In this document: piece by piece, positions 24,906 through 33,544 of the stretch | Layout of the letters: each line of letters starts with the position of its first letter | How positions within the stretch are numbered: position 1 is the first letter of the stretch | NCBI RefSeq assembly: GCF_927798175.1 | Contig: NZ_CAKMMP010000018.1 | Span: forward strand, 62,001 to 126,000 | Source: Paenibacillus sp. JJ-223 | GTDB taxonomy: Bacteria > Bacillota > Bacilli > Paenibacillales > Paenibacillaceae | Reading direction: 5' to 3' | DNA length: 64,000 nucleotides | The notes under the pieces: model-generated | Told to the model about the DNA's origin: nothing | What the model saw: only the letters and a program-made list of their open reading frames with translations | The model's database searches: none | Made by a program: the position numbers and the translations under genes

Positions 24906-26084
24906 ATGAACAAAAAAGAAATCGCGCATATTCGCAAGCAATTTAAGCTGGATCACGATTTACTGAATATTTACGATATTCTCAATGTCTATATTACGAA
25001 GGAAACCAATGAAATCTATCACTGGGAGCGCCTGCCGTTCGAGCTGGTAGATCGGGAGAAGCAAGAGCTGTACATGGGCAATTTCAAAAAACTGCTGACC
25101 GGCGAACTGGATCAGAAGTTGTTCGAGTTGAAGTTTCAGGAAGATGCGGAAGAACCGGCGCAAGTATTGCTCCACCAGGCACTCGTGACCGGCGATCCCG
25201 AGGAATGGCAGGACTTGATGCTGATGCTCGTGGAGAGAATGTTGGCGGATGCCAAGTATGAGCGGGATATGGTGGTCACATTCGTGAAGGGACAATACTA
25301 TTTGCCGACCAAGGCCAGAAACGAGGCAACCGAAGAGAGCGAAAAGAACGAGGTTTTTGCCCATCCCTTCATTCTGTCCAGCGTGAACTCGACGGAAAAA
25401 CAAAAGAAGACGCTCTTGTTCGATTATGTGGAGCGGGAGTTCAGATATAATGTCATCGTGGATCCGATTATCAAGCTGAGCACGCCGGAGCAGGGGTTCC
25501 TGTATCCTAGCGTGACGGACAACTATTCCGACGTGAATCGCATTTTGTATTGTACGGGCAAATCGAATTTCCCGGACCCGCACTTTGTCGAACAGGTGTT
25601 GAACGGAGAAAGGTCCGTGACGGCCCTTGAAGAACGGGCGATCTTCGAAGATATCGTGAAGGAAGTAGCCGGCGAAGAGCTCGACGCAGCGACCATTGCA
25701 CAGGTGTACGAGGAGATCAACCGGGTCATCGAAAGCAACGAAGAGGCGCATGAGGAAGAACCTGCGAAGCTGGATTTTAAAGACGTGGAGCGCGTACTGA
25801 CCGCAAGCGGCGTAGAAGACGTGACGAGCGAAAAGGTGGAGCGTGCCTTCGAAACGATCGTGGACGACAGAAACTACGAAATGAAAGCGACCAGCGTCAT
25901 GCCTAAGTTTACGTCCAAATCCATTAAAATCGAAACGAAGGTTGCTACGATCTCGGTGAGCCCGCAGGATTTAAGATATGTGAAACAGGTGAACTTTCAA
26001 GGAAAACGCTGCATCATGATCGAAGTCGACGAGGATGTCGCGATCGAAGGGTTTACGCTTGCTTCGGAGACGCTTTTAAGTTAG
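24906..26084 (+). CDS. DUF4317 domain-containing protein
   Basis: The 392-residue cytosolic protein matches the uncharacterised DUF4317 family across its length. It begins MNKKEIAHIRKQFKLDHDLL and contains NVYITKETNEIYHWE near 28-42, then MGNFKKLLTGELDQKLFELKF. A Glu-rich middle part precedes a C-terminal TISVSPQDLRYVKQV and RCIMIEVDEDV. No enzyme motif, signal peptide or membrane helix is visible, and the function is unknown. AAGGAG lies about 12 bases before the ATG. The stop codon lies at the end of the first unit of a threefold 15-bp repeat. A structured repeat element ends just upstream. Confidence 0.88.
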   Translation: MNKKEIAHIRKQFKLDHDLLNIYDILNVYITKETNEIYHWERLPFELVDREKQELYMGNFKKLLTGELDQKLFELKFQEDAEEPAQVLLHQALVTGDPEEWQDLMLMLVERMLADAKYERDMVVTFVKGQYYLPTKARNEATEESEKNEVFAHPFILSSVNSTEKQKKTLLFDYVEREFRYNVIVDPIIKLSTPEQGFLYPSVTDNYSDVNRILYCTGKSNFPDPHFVEQVLNGERSVTALEERAIFEDIVKEVAGEELDAATIAQVYEEINRVIESNEEAHEEEPAKLDFKDVERVLTASGVEDVTSEKVERAFETIVDDRNYEMKATSVMPKFTSKSIKIETKVATISVSPQDLRYVKQVNFQGKRCIMIEVDEDVAIEGFTLASETLLS

Positions 26085-26114
26085 ATGCTTTTAAGTTAGA
26101 CGCTTTTAAGTTAA
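26070..26114. repeat. Threefold 15-bp tandem repeat overlapping the DUF4317 stop codon
   Basis: Three units of A(C/T)GCTTTTAAGTTA(G/A) run without gaps. The first unit encodes the last residues and stop (TLLS*), and the other two lie after the stop with the same frame and stop repeated. It looks like recent slippage or duplication at the gene end. Confidence 0.9.
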
Positions 26115-26122
26115 TGGAATAG

Positions 26123-26160
26123 ACAAATGCCCCTTCCAACAATGTGGACGGGGCATTTGT
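26123..26160. terminator. Bidirectional terminator between DUF4317 and flagellin genes
   Basis: CAAATGCCCC and GGGGCATTTG are perfectly complementary around an 18-base loop that can pair further (TTCC with GGAC). It serves two converging genes. Confidence 0.85.
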
Positions 26161-26175
26161 GCGTAAGATGTTCCG

Positions 26176-27981
26176 TTATTTTAATAACTGCAGCATGGTT
26201 TGGGGATTCTGATTGGCTTGCGCCAACATCGCTTGGGCGGCTTGAGTTAAAATATTGGATTTGGTCATACCCAACAATTCTTTGCCTATATCGGCATCGC
26301 GAATACGTGACTCCGCCGAGATCAAATTGGTGGTGGAAATGTTCGTATTGTTTAATGTATGTTCCAACCGGTTTTGTAGAGCCCCGTATACGCCGCGATA
26401 ACTCGTCACTTTCTCCAGAGCACGGTCGGTTTGGACCAAAGCTTGATCAGGATCTGACGGTGGTAACAGTCCTATATCGGTGAGCCCCAAGCCTTCGGCA
26501 TCTACATTGAAGAGAGGGATGTTTACGGATTCACCTTCGTTGGCTCCCGTTTGAATGTCAATCTTGGGCGGTATATAGTCGATATCCGTAATATCCGTAA
26601 CTACGGTTCTTTCGATATGTTGGGTTACTTCCGTTTCACGGGTGAATTCGAACACATCCATGTTTAAGGAAAAAGGTCCGTATGAGAAACCCAAAGTGAT
26701 GCTTGAACCGCCAGGGATCGTCAGATCCCAGTCAAAATGAACTTGAGGCTCTCCCCCCGCCGGATTATTTACCGTCAGCCCCGTCGGGGAGGTAAAACCA
26801 AGTGAATCGTCAAACGTGATGGATGCGTTGGCATCCGTTCCCGTCATAGTAAGCGTGTTACCGGACGGGGGAGTGATCACACTCGTGCCGGCCAGAAACG
26901 GATTTCCGTTTGCATCATAGACAACAGAATCCACCGGAGGATTCATTGCGTTGCTCAGTTTAAAACTGGAGTCCGATGGATCGCCATTATTAATGACATA
27001 TTTAATTTCCATGGAGTTATCGGGCAAAACGGTTCGGAATCTCGTTATGGACAGATTGGTCCCGGGAAACGACATATAGTCCCAAGCCGGAACAGTTCGG
27101 GGGTTACTGCGTGAGGTATATTCCAGGGCTCTCGTGCTGCCGTCGACTTCAACGTTTTCGAACAATGAACCATATACATCGGCAAAGCCTTCCGGACCGA
27201 AGCTGGTTTGGTTCGTGCCAACGGAATGCCAATAACTGGGTTCCGAATATTTAGGGTCATTGGACAGCATCAGGCTTTCATGGATCGTCGTTGTTGTATC
27301 TGTGACAGTGGTTGTGTTGGTGTCGACCGTATATTCGTTATACCCCTGTCTTGAATCCGGTGAAACGATCGGCGTAATGGTGCTGGTATTGGAATGTGTG
27401 CTGCTTGTTGTGGATGTCTGCGTACTGCTTACAAGATGCCTTGGTTCTTCGGCCTCCCCCGGTCGTTTGTATACCACGGACTTATGTATTGTTGTTGTTG
27501 GAGGCGGATCGCTGACGGTATGGACGGTATTGCTGCTGGAACGATCGGCAAGTATTTCGTAATCGTCTCTCGCCAATAAGTTGATGGTATTAAACTCTGT
27601 GTTTGTCGAAATGCTGTCGATTTGATTCGTAAGCTGACGTAATTCCTGGTCAATCATTAGCCGATCCTGATCGGTGTATGTATCGTTTAAGCCCTGTATG
27701 ATCAGTTCTCTCTGCCTTTGCAAAATGCTGGTGATTTCATCCATCCCCCCCTCGGCAGTCTGAATGAGTGAAGTACCGTCCTGAATATTTCTGGAGGCCT
27801 GCTCCAAGCCCCTGATTAGCGCCCGCATCTTTTCGGATATCGCCAATCCTGCCGCATCGTCGGCTGCTTTATTGATCCGCAATCCCGAGGATAATTTCTC
27901 CATTCGACTCGAACCGGCCTTCGAGCTTTCCTGCAATCTTCTTAGCGTATTTGAAGCTGCTAGATTATGTGAGATGATCAT
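26176..27981 (-). CDS. hag: Flagellin with a large variable central domain
   Basis: The 601-residue filament subunit has canonical ends. The N-terminal D0/D1 helices begin MIISHNLAASNTLRRLQESS and include LSSGLRINKAADDAAGLAIS and the conserved Q-rich helix to about residue 130. The C-terminal D1/D0 region includes SRIRDADIGKELLGMTKSNILTQAAQAML and ends NPQTMLQLLK. Between them lie about 370 residues, against about 270 for the whole of short Bacillus Hag. They include a Thr/Ser-rich stretch (about 175-245) and beta-rich Asn/Gly/Pro segments, as in D2/D3 domains exposed on the filament surface. GAGGT precedes the start. No other flagellar gene is near, so this is an isolated flagellin locus; a SigD promoter was not convincingly found. 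Confidence 0.93.
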   Translation of the reverse strand: MIISHNLAASNTLRRLQESSKAGSSRMEKLSSGLRINKAADDAAGLAISEKMRALIRGLEQASRNIQDGTSLIQTAEGGMDEITSILQRQRELIIQGLNDTYTDQDRLMIDQELRQLTNQIDSISTNTEFNTINLLARDDYEILADRSSSNTVHTVSDPPPTTTIHKSVVYKRPGEAEEPRHLVSSTQTSTTSSTHSNTSTITPIVSPDSRQGYNEYTVDTNTTTVTDTTTTIHESLMLSNDPKYSEPSYWHSVGTNQTSFGPEGFADVYGSLFENVEVDGSTRALEYTSRSNPRTVPAWDYMSFPGTNLSITRFRTVLPDNSMEIKYVINNGDPSDSSFKLSNAMNPPVDSVVYDANGNPFLAGTSVITPPSGNTLTMTGTDANASITFDDSLGFTSPTGLTVNNPAGGEPQVHFDWDLTIPGGSSITLGFSYGPFSLNMDVFEFTRETEVTQHIERTVVTDITDIDYIPPKIDIQTGANEGESVNIPLFNVDAEGLGLTDIGLLPPSDPDQALVQTDRALEKVTSYRGVYGALQNRLEHTLNNTNISTTNLISAESRIRDADIGKELLGMTKSNILTQAAQAMLAQANQNPQTMLQLLK

Positions 27982-28107
27982 TTTTTTATACCTCGTTTTG
28001 AAATGGATATTCGAGATCTATTTTACCATAGAGCCATAAAATACGTCTAATGATTCATGAAGATGAATGCCCGCAATCCCTTGGTGGATGGCGGTCTTTT
28101 TGCGTCC

Positions 28108-28212
28108 GACATAAACTGCCAAATGTTCACACGTTAACGGAGAGGCAGGACCAATCGGAAGAGGGGGCTGTACTCGCAGTGCCCTAGTGTGATTGATAAG
28201 TGGGGTTTCAAA
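28108..28212. repeat. MITE-like structured repeat, internally deleted copy with both ends
   Basis: The left end CATAAACTGCCAAA, then CACGTTAACGGAGAGGCAG and GACCAAT, matches the left 50 bases of the 10693 element read in reverse. It then jumps directly to CGGAAGAGGGGGCTG and TACTCGCAGTG, and ends GATAAGTGGGGTTT. About 115 internal bases are gone. It lies in the 357-base gap between the flagellin promoter region and the ABC transporter genes; nothing else stands out there. Confidence 0.7.
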
Positions 28213-28338
28213 CGAAATCCTTCTTGGGGCTGATGGAGGAATACATCCCTTGCCGGGTGCCTCATTTACCATAGAGTGTAACATGGAGATAAAGCACATC
28301 GAGGCCGACAGAAAATTCAATGCGAGGAGAGGGATGCA

Positions 28339-29043
28339 GTGAAAACGTTCATCGAATTCAAGAAGGTGAGCAAGGAATACCACATCGGGGAAGTGCAGAT
28401 CAGAGCTCTGGACGGGGCGGAATTTTCCATCGAGGAGGGAGAGTTCGTCATTATTTTGGGCGCAAGCGGTGCCGGTAAAAGCACGATTCTGAATATACTC
28501 GGCGGCATGGATACGGCTACCTCGGGTCATGTGATCGTTGGCGATCAGGATCTCACCCAATCCAGCGAGAGAGCATTAACGGCCTATCGGGGCCAAAAAG
28601 TCGGCTTTGTATTTCAGTTCTACAACTTGATCCCGAACCTGAATGCGCTGGAAAATGTTGAGTTTGCCACTGAAGTAGGCAGCAACGGGCTGAATGCCGC
28701 CGATCTTTTACAACAAGTCGGATTGAAGCATCGCATGAATAACTTTCCCTCCCAGCTCTCCGGAGGAGAACAGCAGCGCGTCGCGATCGCCAGAGCTGTT
28801 GCGAAAAATCCGCTGCTCCTGCTCTGCGACGAACCAACCGGCGCCCTGGATTACGTAACAGGCAAATCGGTCCTCAAGCTTCTTCAAGACGTGAACAGGA
28901 ATATGAAAAAATGCGTCGTTCTGGTCACTCATAATTCAGCAATCGCTCCGATGGCGGACAAAATCATCCGGGTCAAGAGCGGGAAAATCGAAAGCGTAAC
29001 GATAAACGGCAATAAACAAAGCGTTGAAAGCATCGAATGGTGA
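28339..29043 (+). CDS. ABC transporter ATP-binding protein (MacB/LolD/FtsE-like)
   Basis: The 234-residue ATPase carries Walker A GASGAGKSTILN (about 42-53), Q-loop VFQFYNLIPNLNALENVEF, signature QLSGGEQQRVAIARA (about 139-153), Walker B LLLLCDEPTGALD and the H-loop VTHNS. This pattern is typical of the MacB/LolD/FtsE subfamily that powers FtsX-type permeases. GTG 28339 is supported by GAGGAGAGGG upstream. The stop codon overlaps the start region of the permease gene, so the two are translationally coupled. Substrates of this type include peptides, lipoproteins and antibiotics; none is indicated here, and no two-component system of the BceRS kind adjoins. Confidence 0.92.
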   Translation: MKTFIEFKKVSKEYHIGEVQIRALDGAEFSIEEGEFVIILGASGAGKSTILNILGGMDTATSGHVIVGDQDLTQSSERALTAYRGQKVGFVFQFYNLIPNLNALENVEFATEVGSNGLNAADLLQQVGLKHRMNNFPSQLSGGEQQRVAIARAVAKNPLLLLCDEPTGALDYVTGKSVLKLLQDVNRNMKKCVVLVTHNSAIAPMADKIIRVKSGKIESVTINGNKQSVESIEW

Positions 29044-31382
29044 TGATGATGACGAAATTAGCCGTGAAGCTGCTCAGGGACGTTAAACAATCATTCGTTC
29101 AATGTACAGCTTTGGCGTTGGTGGTCGCGGTGGGGGCGTTTTTCTATGCGGGGTTAAACAGCTATAGCACAGAGCAACGTGCGTATATCGAAGCTTATTT
29201 CACGCAGCATAATCGAAGTGATTTGAACGTGGTTTACGATCATATTTCCCAAGAAGACGCCGCTCGGTTAAGCCGAGTGGAAGGCATCGAGCGTATCGAA
29301 GCACGGTACACTATGGACGCAACGCAGCATGTCGAAGGGGATAAAACTTCGTTGAAGATCCATTCGATTCCCGCGGACAACCGGATCAATACCCCTAAGA
29401 TCATCGAGGGGCGCATCCCCCAACAGAAAAACGAGATCATCGTGGATGCCCACTATGCCCAAGCGCATCATTATCAGGTCGGCGAGACGATTCATTTGGT
29501 GGCGAACGAAAGAGAGCTTGCGTTTACGATCAGCGGTTTGGTCGAAAATGTGGAGTATGTGAAAAAAAATGCGACGCAAGACCATACCGCCTACGGATTT
29601 GCTTATATTCCAGAAGAAGCGATCGCCGAGGCTTCGGGTACAGGCCGCCTGTATTATAACGAATTGCTCGTTGATGCCAGCGAAGGCTATGACGTGGATC
29701 AGTTGGGCCAGGTCATCGAAGGACAATCCCAAAATCTTTCCTACTTGGACCAATTAAGCAAAGAGCGATCATTCGGTTACGCTCAGATTCATCAAACGAT
29801 TTACAACAATGGCATGATGAGCAAGGTGATCCCTTTAGTCCTCTTTTTGATCTCAGCCATCATTCTGTTTCTTACGATGTCCAGGACGATCGATTCGCAG
29901 CGGCATCAAATCGGGATTATGAAAGCCTTGGGGGTCAAGGACAGAAACATCATGCTTCACTACATGGGATACCCCGTGCTCATAAGCATTGCAGGTTCGG
30001 TCATGGGGTGTGTCATCGCCGCTGCGGTGTTCATTCCATTGGTAACGGCGTCCAGTGCAAGGTCTTATGCATTGCCTGGCATCTCCTATTCACTTTCATT
30101 CTTCTCGCTTATACCGCCCATGCTGATCTCCGCTTTGTTCGGGCTCCTGTCCGTGTACTTCAGCGGTAGAAGCATCCTGAGAGAGCGTGCAGCCCAAGCG
30201 ATGCGTCCCAAACCGCCAAGAACGATGAAAAAGCTGTTTATCGAACGTTTTCCGGGGTTGTGGCGCCGGACGTCCTACAGCCATAAGCTCATTTTGAGAA
30301 ATTTGTTTTTAAATAAACGAAAAGCGCTGGCCAGCTCCATCGGCATCGTTGCAAGCACCGTGCTGTTAATCACTGCATTAGGGACGCAGGCTGCCTTGCA
30401 AAAAATAGCCGACCAAATCGAAAAGGTACACACCTATGACTTCAAGGTCGATTATAAGGCGGATTCGTCTGCGGATACGGTGCAGCTGCCCTCCGGCATC
30501 AAACACCATTATTTTTTGTCCGCCCTGCCTGTTGAATTGGTAAAAGGGAATGAGAAGGAAAATGCCACGTTGATGGCAACGGAGAAAGAGAACTCTCTCA
30601 TTCATTTCTATGACGAACACGGCAATGAAATTTTTCTGGAGGATCACGGGGCGCTTGTGCCCAAATCCTATGCAGATCGTTATAACATTGCAGAAGGAGA
30701 CACCATCCAGCTCAAGCTCACAGAACCGAAGTATCGGAACCAGACCGTGGATATGCAGGTTCTAAAGATTTCAGACCAATATAACAACCCATCCTTTTAC
30801 GTCACGCCAGCGTATTTGGACAGTTTAAACATCAGCTACAGCCCGACCTCGCTTTTGGTTCAAAGCGATCATATTTCGAATCTTGCCGGCATCCGCAGCT
30901 TCTTTGAACAGAATCAGCAGGTGGAGAGCATTGCGGACAAGACGGACTTAAAGACATCGGCGGAATATATCATCAAACAAAACCGCTTTATGTTCATCAT
31001 GTTTATCATCAGTGCCGTTCTGCTCTCCTTCGGCGCCGTATACACGATATCTTCCATCAACATTTACGAGCGGAAACGCGAGCTTGCCACGCTGAAGGTA
31101 TTGGGTTACCCCAAACACAAAATAAACAGGCTTATCTTTGCGGAAAACGGGATATTAACCGCCTTTGCGGTCATTGCCGCCCTGCCTGTGGGCATTTATT
31201 TTTATGCCATCGTGGTAAAGGCGCTGTCGAGCACCCATCAACAAATTCCAGATCAGTTGAGCCCTTCCGTTATACTGGTCTCCGTCCTCTTTGCCTTTTT
31301 GTTAACCGCGTTATGCAGCTTGTTGCTCAGGGTAAAAGTGACGAAGATCAATATGATTGAATCGTTGAAAAGTATCGAATAG
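29037..31382 (+). CDS. FtsX-like ABC transporter permease with two FtsX domains
   Basis: The 781-residue membrane protein has a first helix (about 22-38), a large extracytoplasmic domain (about 40-260), a three-helix FtsX block (about 265-385, with IGIMKALGVKDRNIMLHYMGYPVL), a second long external domain, and a second FtsX block near 650-780 with RELATLKVLGYPKHKINRLIFAENG. About eight membrane helices result. The external MacB-like core domains suggest a mechanotransmission exporter or envelope function, not import. The start could be any of several in-frame ATG/GTG codons between 29037 and 29049 (MVMMMTK); all overlap the ATPase stop. It ends just before a run leading to the AlkD-like gene. 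Confidence 0.9.
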   Translation: MVMMMTKLAVKLLRDVKQSFVQCTALALVVAVGAFFYAGLNSYSTEQRAYIEAYFTQHNRSDLNVVYDHISQEDAARLSRVEGIERIEARYTMDATQHVEGDKTSLKIHSIPADNRINTPKIIEGRIPQQKNEIIVDAHYAQAHHYQVGETIHLVANERELAFTISGLVENVEYVKKNATQDHTAYGFAYIPEEAIAEASGTGRLYYNELLVDASEGYDVDQLGQVIEGQSQNLSYLDQLSKERSFGYAQIHQTIYNNGMMSKVIPLVLFLISAIILFLTMSRTIDSQRHQIGIMKALGVKDRNIMLHYMGYPVLISIAGSVMGCVIAAAVFIPLVTASSARSYALPGISYSLSFFSLIPPMLISALFGLLSVYFSGRSILRERAAQAMRPKPPRTMKKLFIERFPGLWRRTSYSHKLILRNLFLNKRKALASSIGIVASTVLLITALGTQAALQKIADQIEKVHTYDFKVDYKADSSADTVQLPSGIKHHYFLSALPVELVKGNEKENATLMATEKENSLIHFYDEHGNEIFLEDHGALVPKSYADRYNIAEGDTIQLKLTEPKYRNQTVDMQVLKISDQYNNPSFYVTPAYLDSLNISYSPTSLLVQSDHISNLAGIRSFFEQNQQVESIADKTDLKTSAEYIIKQNRFMFIMFIISAVLLSFGAVYTISSINIYERKRELATLKVLGYPKHKINRLIFAENGILTAFAVIAALPVGIYFYAIVVKALSSTHQQIPDQLSPSVILVSVLFAFLLTALCSLLLRVKVTKINMIESLKSIE

Positions 31383-31494
31383 AATGGTGAAAAGAAGAGC
31401 ATACAAGGTCTGGACCAAGCAGCTGCATGTGGAAACAGGGAAGTGCGGCTGCTTGATTCGTTTTTTAACTATATCAATCAAGGAGCGTGGCTGC

Positions 31495-32202
31495 ATGAAT
31501 TTGGAAGAAGTGATGCAGGAGCTTGAGGCGCTGGGAAAGGAACGCACGAAAAAAATATATATGTCGAACGGTGCACACGAACCGCTTTTTGGCGTAGCTA
31601 CGGGAGCGATGAAACCGATTGCCCGCAAAATCAAAAAGGACCAGGCATTAGCCGAGCAGTTATACGCCACAGGGAACTATGACGCAATGTATTTTGCGGG
31701 CGTCATTGCCGATCCCCAAGCGATGACGGAGGCGGATTTCGACCGCTGGATCGCGGACGCTTATTTTTATATGATCTCCGATTACATCGTGGCCGTGACG
31801 CTGTCCGAGACGGATATTGCGCAGGTAGTGGCGGACAAATGGATTGCCAGCGGCGAAGAGCTGAAAATGTCGGCAGGCTGGAGCTGTTACTGCTGGCTGC
31901 TCGGCAACCGCCCGGACAGCGAATTTTCGGAAAGCAAGCTGAGCGGGATGCTGGCCAATGTGCAGGAGACGATCCATCAATCTCCCGAACGAACCCGGTA
32001 TGCGATGAACAATTTCGTATATACCGTGGCCGTTTCCTACGTTCCGCTGCATGAGAAGGCTGTGGAAACGGCGAAAGCCATCGGTCCGGTCGAAGTTCAA
32101 AAGGACAAGCCCAAGAGCAAGTTCCTGAATGCTTCCGAAAACATCCAAAAAGCGGTGGACAAAAATCAGCTTGGCTTCAAACGCAAATATGTAAGATGCT
32201 AA
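31495..32202 (+). CDS. DNA alkylation repair protein (AlkD-like HEAT-repeat family)
   Basis: The 235-residue helical protein fits the AlkC/AlkD superfamily, whose members remove alkylated bases from DNA with a HEAT-like solenoid. Recognisable segments are MQELEALGKERTKKIYMSNGA, FGVATGAMKPIARKIKKD, ADAYFYMISDYIVA and the aromatic SAGWSCYCWLLGNRPDSEF. Length agrees with AlkD. The start ATG 31495 has AAGGAG about 11 bases upstream; the longer frame from 31384 is not supported. Whether the catalytic Trp/Asp/Arg set of AlkD is complete cannot be judged by eye, and some family members lack glycosylase activity. No neighbouring gene suggests a regulon. Confidence 0.82.
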   Translation: MNLEEVMQELEALGKERTKKIYMSNGAHEPLFGVATGAMKPIARKIKKDQALAEQLYATGNYDAMYFAGVIADPQAMTEADFDRWIADAYFYMISDYIVAVTLSETDIAQVVADKWIASGEELKMSAGWSCYCWLLGNRPDSEFSESKLSGMLANVQETIHQSPERTRYAMNNFVYTVAVSYVPLHEKAVETAKAIGPVEVQKDKPKSKFLNASENIQKAVDKNQLGFKRKYVRC

Positions 32203-32301
32203 GCGCAAATGAGCGCATAGATCGTGAATGTAAATGAATGTGGATAAATACGCGCCGGGGGCGGTTCTGCCTCACCCCATTTCCGAAAGGAGGGATATCT
32301 C

Positions 32302-33183
32302 GTGAGAACGGAACAGGAGATGTTTGACTTGATTTTGGGCGTTGCCCGAAAGGATGAACGGATTCGTGCCGTGTACATGAACGGATCGCGTACGAATGCG
32401 AACGTGCCGAAAGATATATTCCAGGATTACGACATCGTGTACGTCGTCACGGAAACGTCTTCTTTTATACAGGATGTCACGTGGGTCGACGTATTCGGCG
32501 ACCGTATCATGATGCAGGAGCCTGACAAAAACGACCTGTCGATCGGCATGGACCTGGATGTTCAACGTTCATACGGATATTTGATGTTGTTTGCGGACGG
32601 CAACCGGATCGACCTTCACATCGAAACGAAAGAAGCGATGCTTGACCGATACGGCAGCGACAAGCTGACCGTCCCGCTGCTGGACAAGGATGGTTGCCTG
32701 CCGGCCATTCCTGCTCCGACGGATCAGGACTATCATGTAAAGAAGCCTACGGAGGCGTTGTATCTGGGCTGCTGCAATGATTTCTGGTGGTGTCTGCAAA
32801 ATGTGGCCAAAGGCATCTGGCGTGATGAATTGCCCTATGCGAAACAAATGTTCGAAACCGTCATCAGACCACGCTTGGATCAAATGGTGTCTTGGTGGGT
32901 GGGCACGAAACAGGATTTCCAGGTCTCCGTCGGCAAAATGGGGAAATACACGAAAACGTATTTGCCGGCATCGTATTGGCAGATGTACGAGCAGACGTAT
33001 TCAAACAGCGACGATGAGAAGATGTGGGGGTCCGTCTCTGCGGCATGCGCATTGTTCAGGCTGCTTGCGAGAGAAGTGGCCGGGCATTTGGGCTACGTCT
33101 ACAACGAAGCGGATGATATCCATATGAGCAAGTACCTGGAGCATGTAAGAAATTTACCGCGGGATGCGAAAGGGATCTATTGA
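32302..33183 (+). CDS. Aminoglycoside 6-adenylyltransferase-like nucleotidyltransferase (ANT(6)/AadK family)
   Basis: The 293-residue protein has the ANT(6) nucleotidyltransferase core: a GSR motif in YMNGSRTNANVPKD followed by FQDYDIVYVV (metal-binding Asp residues) and a third acidic site in NRIDLHIETKE. The C-terminal helical domain includes YLGCCNDFWWCLQNVAKGIWRDELPYAKQM and SVGKMGKYTKTYLP, also typical. Enzymes of this family adenylylate streptomycin, and chromosomal versions such as AadK are common in Bacillus and Paenibacillus. GTG 32302 is supported by GGAGGG upstream. There is no mobile element around it, so it looks like intrinsic chromosomal content. Substrate is inferred from the family only. 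Confidence 0.88.
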   Translation: MRTEQEMFDLILGVARKDERIRAVYMNGSRTNANVPKDIFQDYDIVYVVTETSSFIQDVTWVDVFGDRIMMQEPDKNDLSIGMDLDVQRSYGYLMLFADGNRIDLHIETKEAMLDRYGSDKLTVPLLDKDGCLPAIPAPTDQDYHVKKPTEALYLGCCNDFWWCLQNVAKGIWRDELPYAKQMFETVIRPRLDQMVSWWVGTKQDFQVSVGKMGKYTKTYLPASYWQMYEQTYSNSDDEKMWGSVSAACALFRLLAREVAGHLGYVYNEADDIHMSKYLEHVRNLPRDAKGIY

Positions 33184-33195
33184 AAGAAGTTGGGA

Positions 33196-33225
33196 TTGAC
33201 AGTCATAATATGGCAATTGTATACT
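33196..33225 (+). promoter_or_regulatory. SigA promoter of the T-box leader
   Basis: TTGACA and TATACT are separated by 18 bases. The predicted transcript start at about 33232 leads directly into the T-box leader. Confidence 0.8.
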
Positions 33226-33231
33226 TGCGTA

Positions 33232-33513
33232 AATTTCACATCGCAAAACGCTTGGATCGGGAATAGTACGGAAACATGCCGTTCAGAGAGCTGCCGCATC
33301 GGTGCGAGGCAGTCGGGGGGTTCCGGAAGCTCGCCCGGGAGCGGTAAGGCTGACCTCCGCAGGAGCAGGTCTTAACGGCTGCCGCCGTCATCGGCATGGA
33401 GATGATTCGCTGCTTCCCGGTGACTCGAAGGTTCGGGAGAACGGCGAATCGAAGAAGAGTGGTAGCGCGAAGGGAAACCTGTCGCCTCTTTAAGAGGCGG
33501 CGGGTTTTTGTTT
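33232..33513 (+). promoter_or_regulatory. T-box riboswitch leader upstream of a methyltransferase gene
   Basis: The 282-base leader has the T-box order. Stem I contains the distal-loop words AGAGAG and GGTGCGAGGCAG, then a specifier region GGAAGCTCGCCCGGGAGC. The antiterminator T-box is AGAGTGGTAGCGCG at 33456-33469 (12 of 14 to AGGGTGGNACCGCG). A terminator CCTGTCGCCTCTT/AAGAGGCGGCGGG with a T-run ends at about 33512. The bulge TGGT would pair with a tRNA ACCA end (discriminator A). CTC (Leu) is the most likely specifier because it is followed by GCC and GGGAGC as in other T-boxes, and tRNA-Leu has discriminator A; this reading needs folding. Uncharged tRNA would switch on the downstream methyltransferase. 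Confidence 0.85.
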
Positions 33514-33544
33514 TTCCAACAATCTAAAAAGGCGGTAGAGGAGC

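Noticed and set aside
27982..28060. A SigD-type promoter for the flagellin gene
   Set aside because: No TAAA followed at the right distance by GCCGATAT was found. The TAAAAT box seen is too ambiguous to assign.
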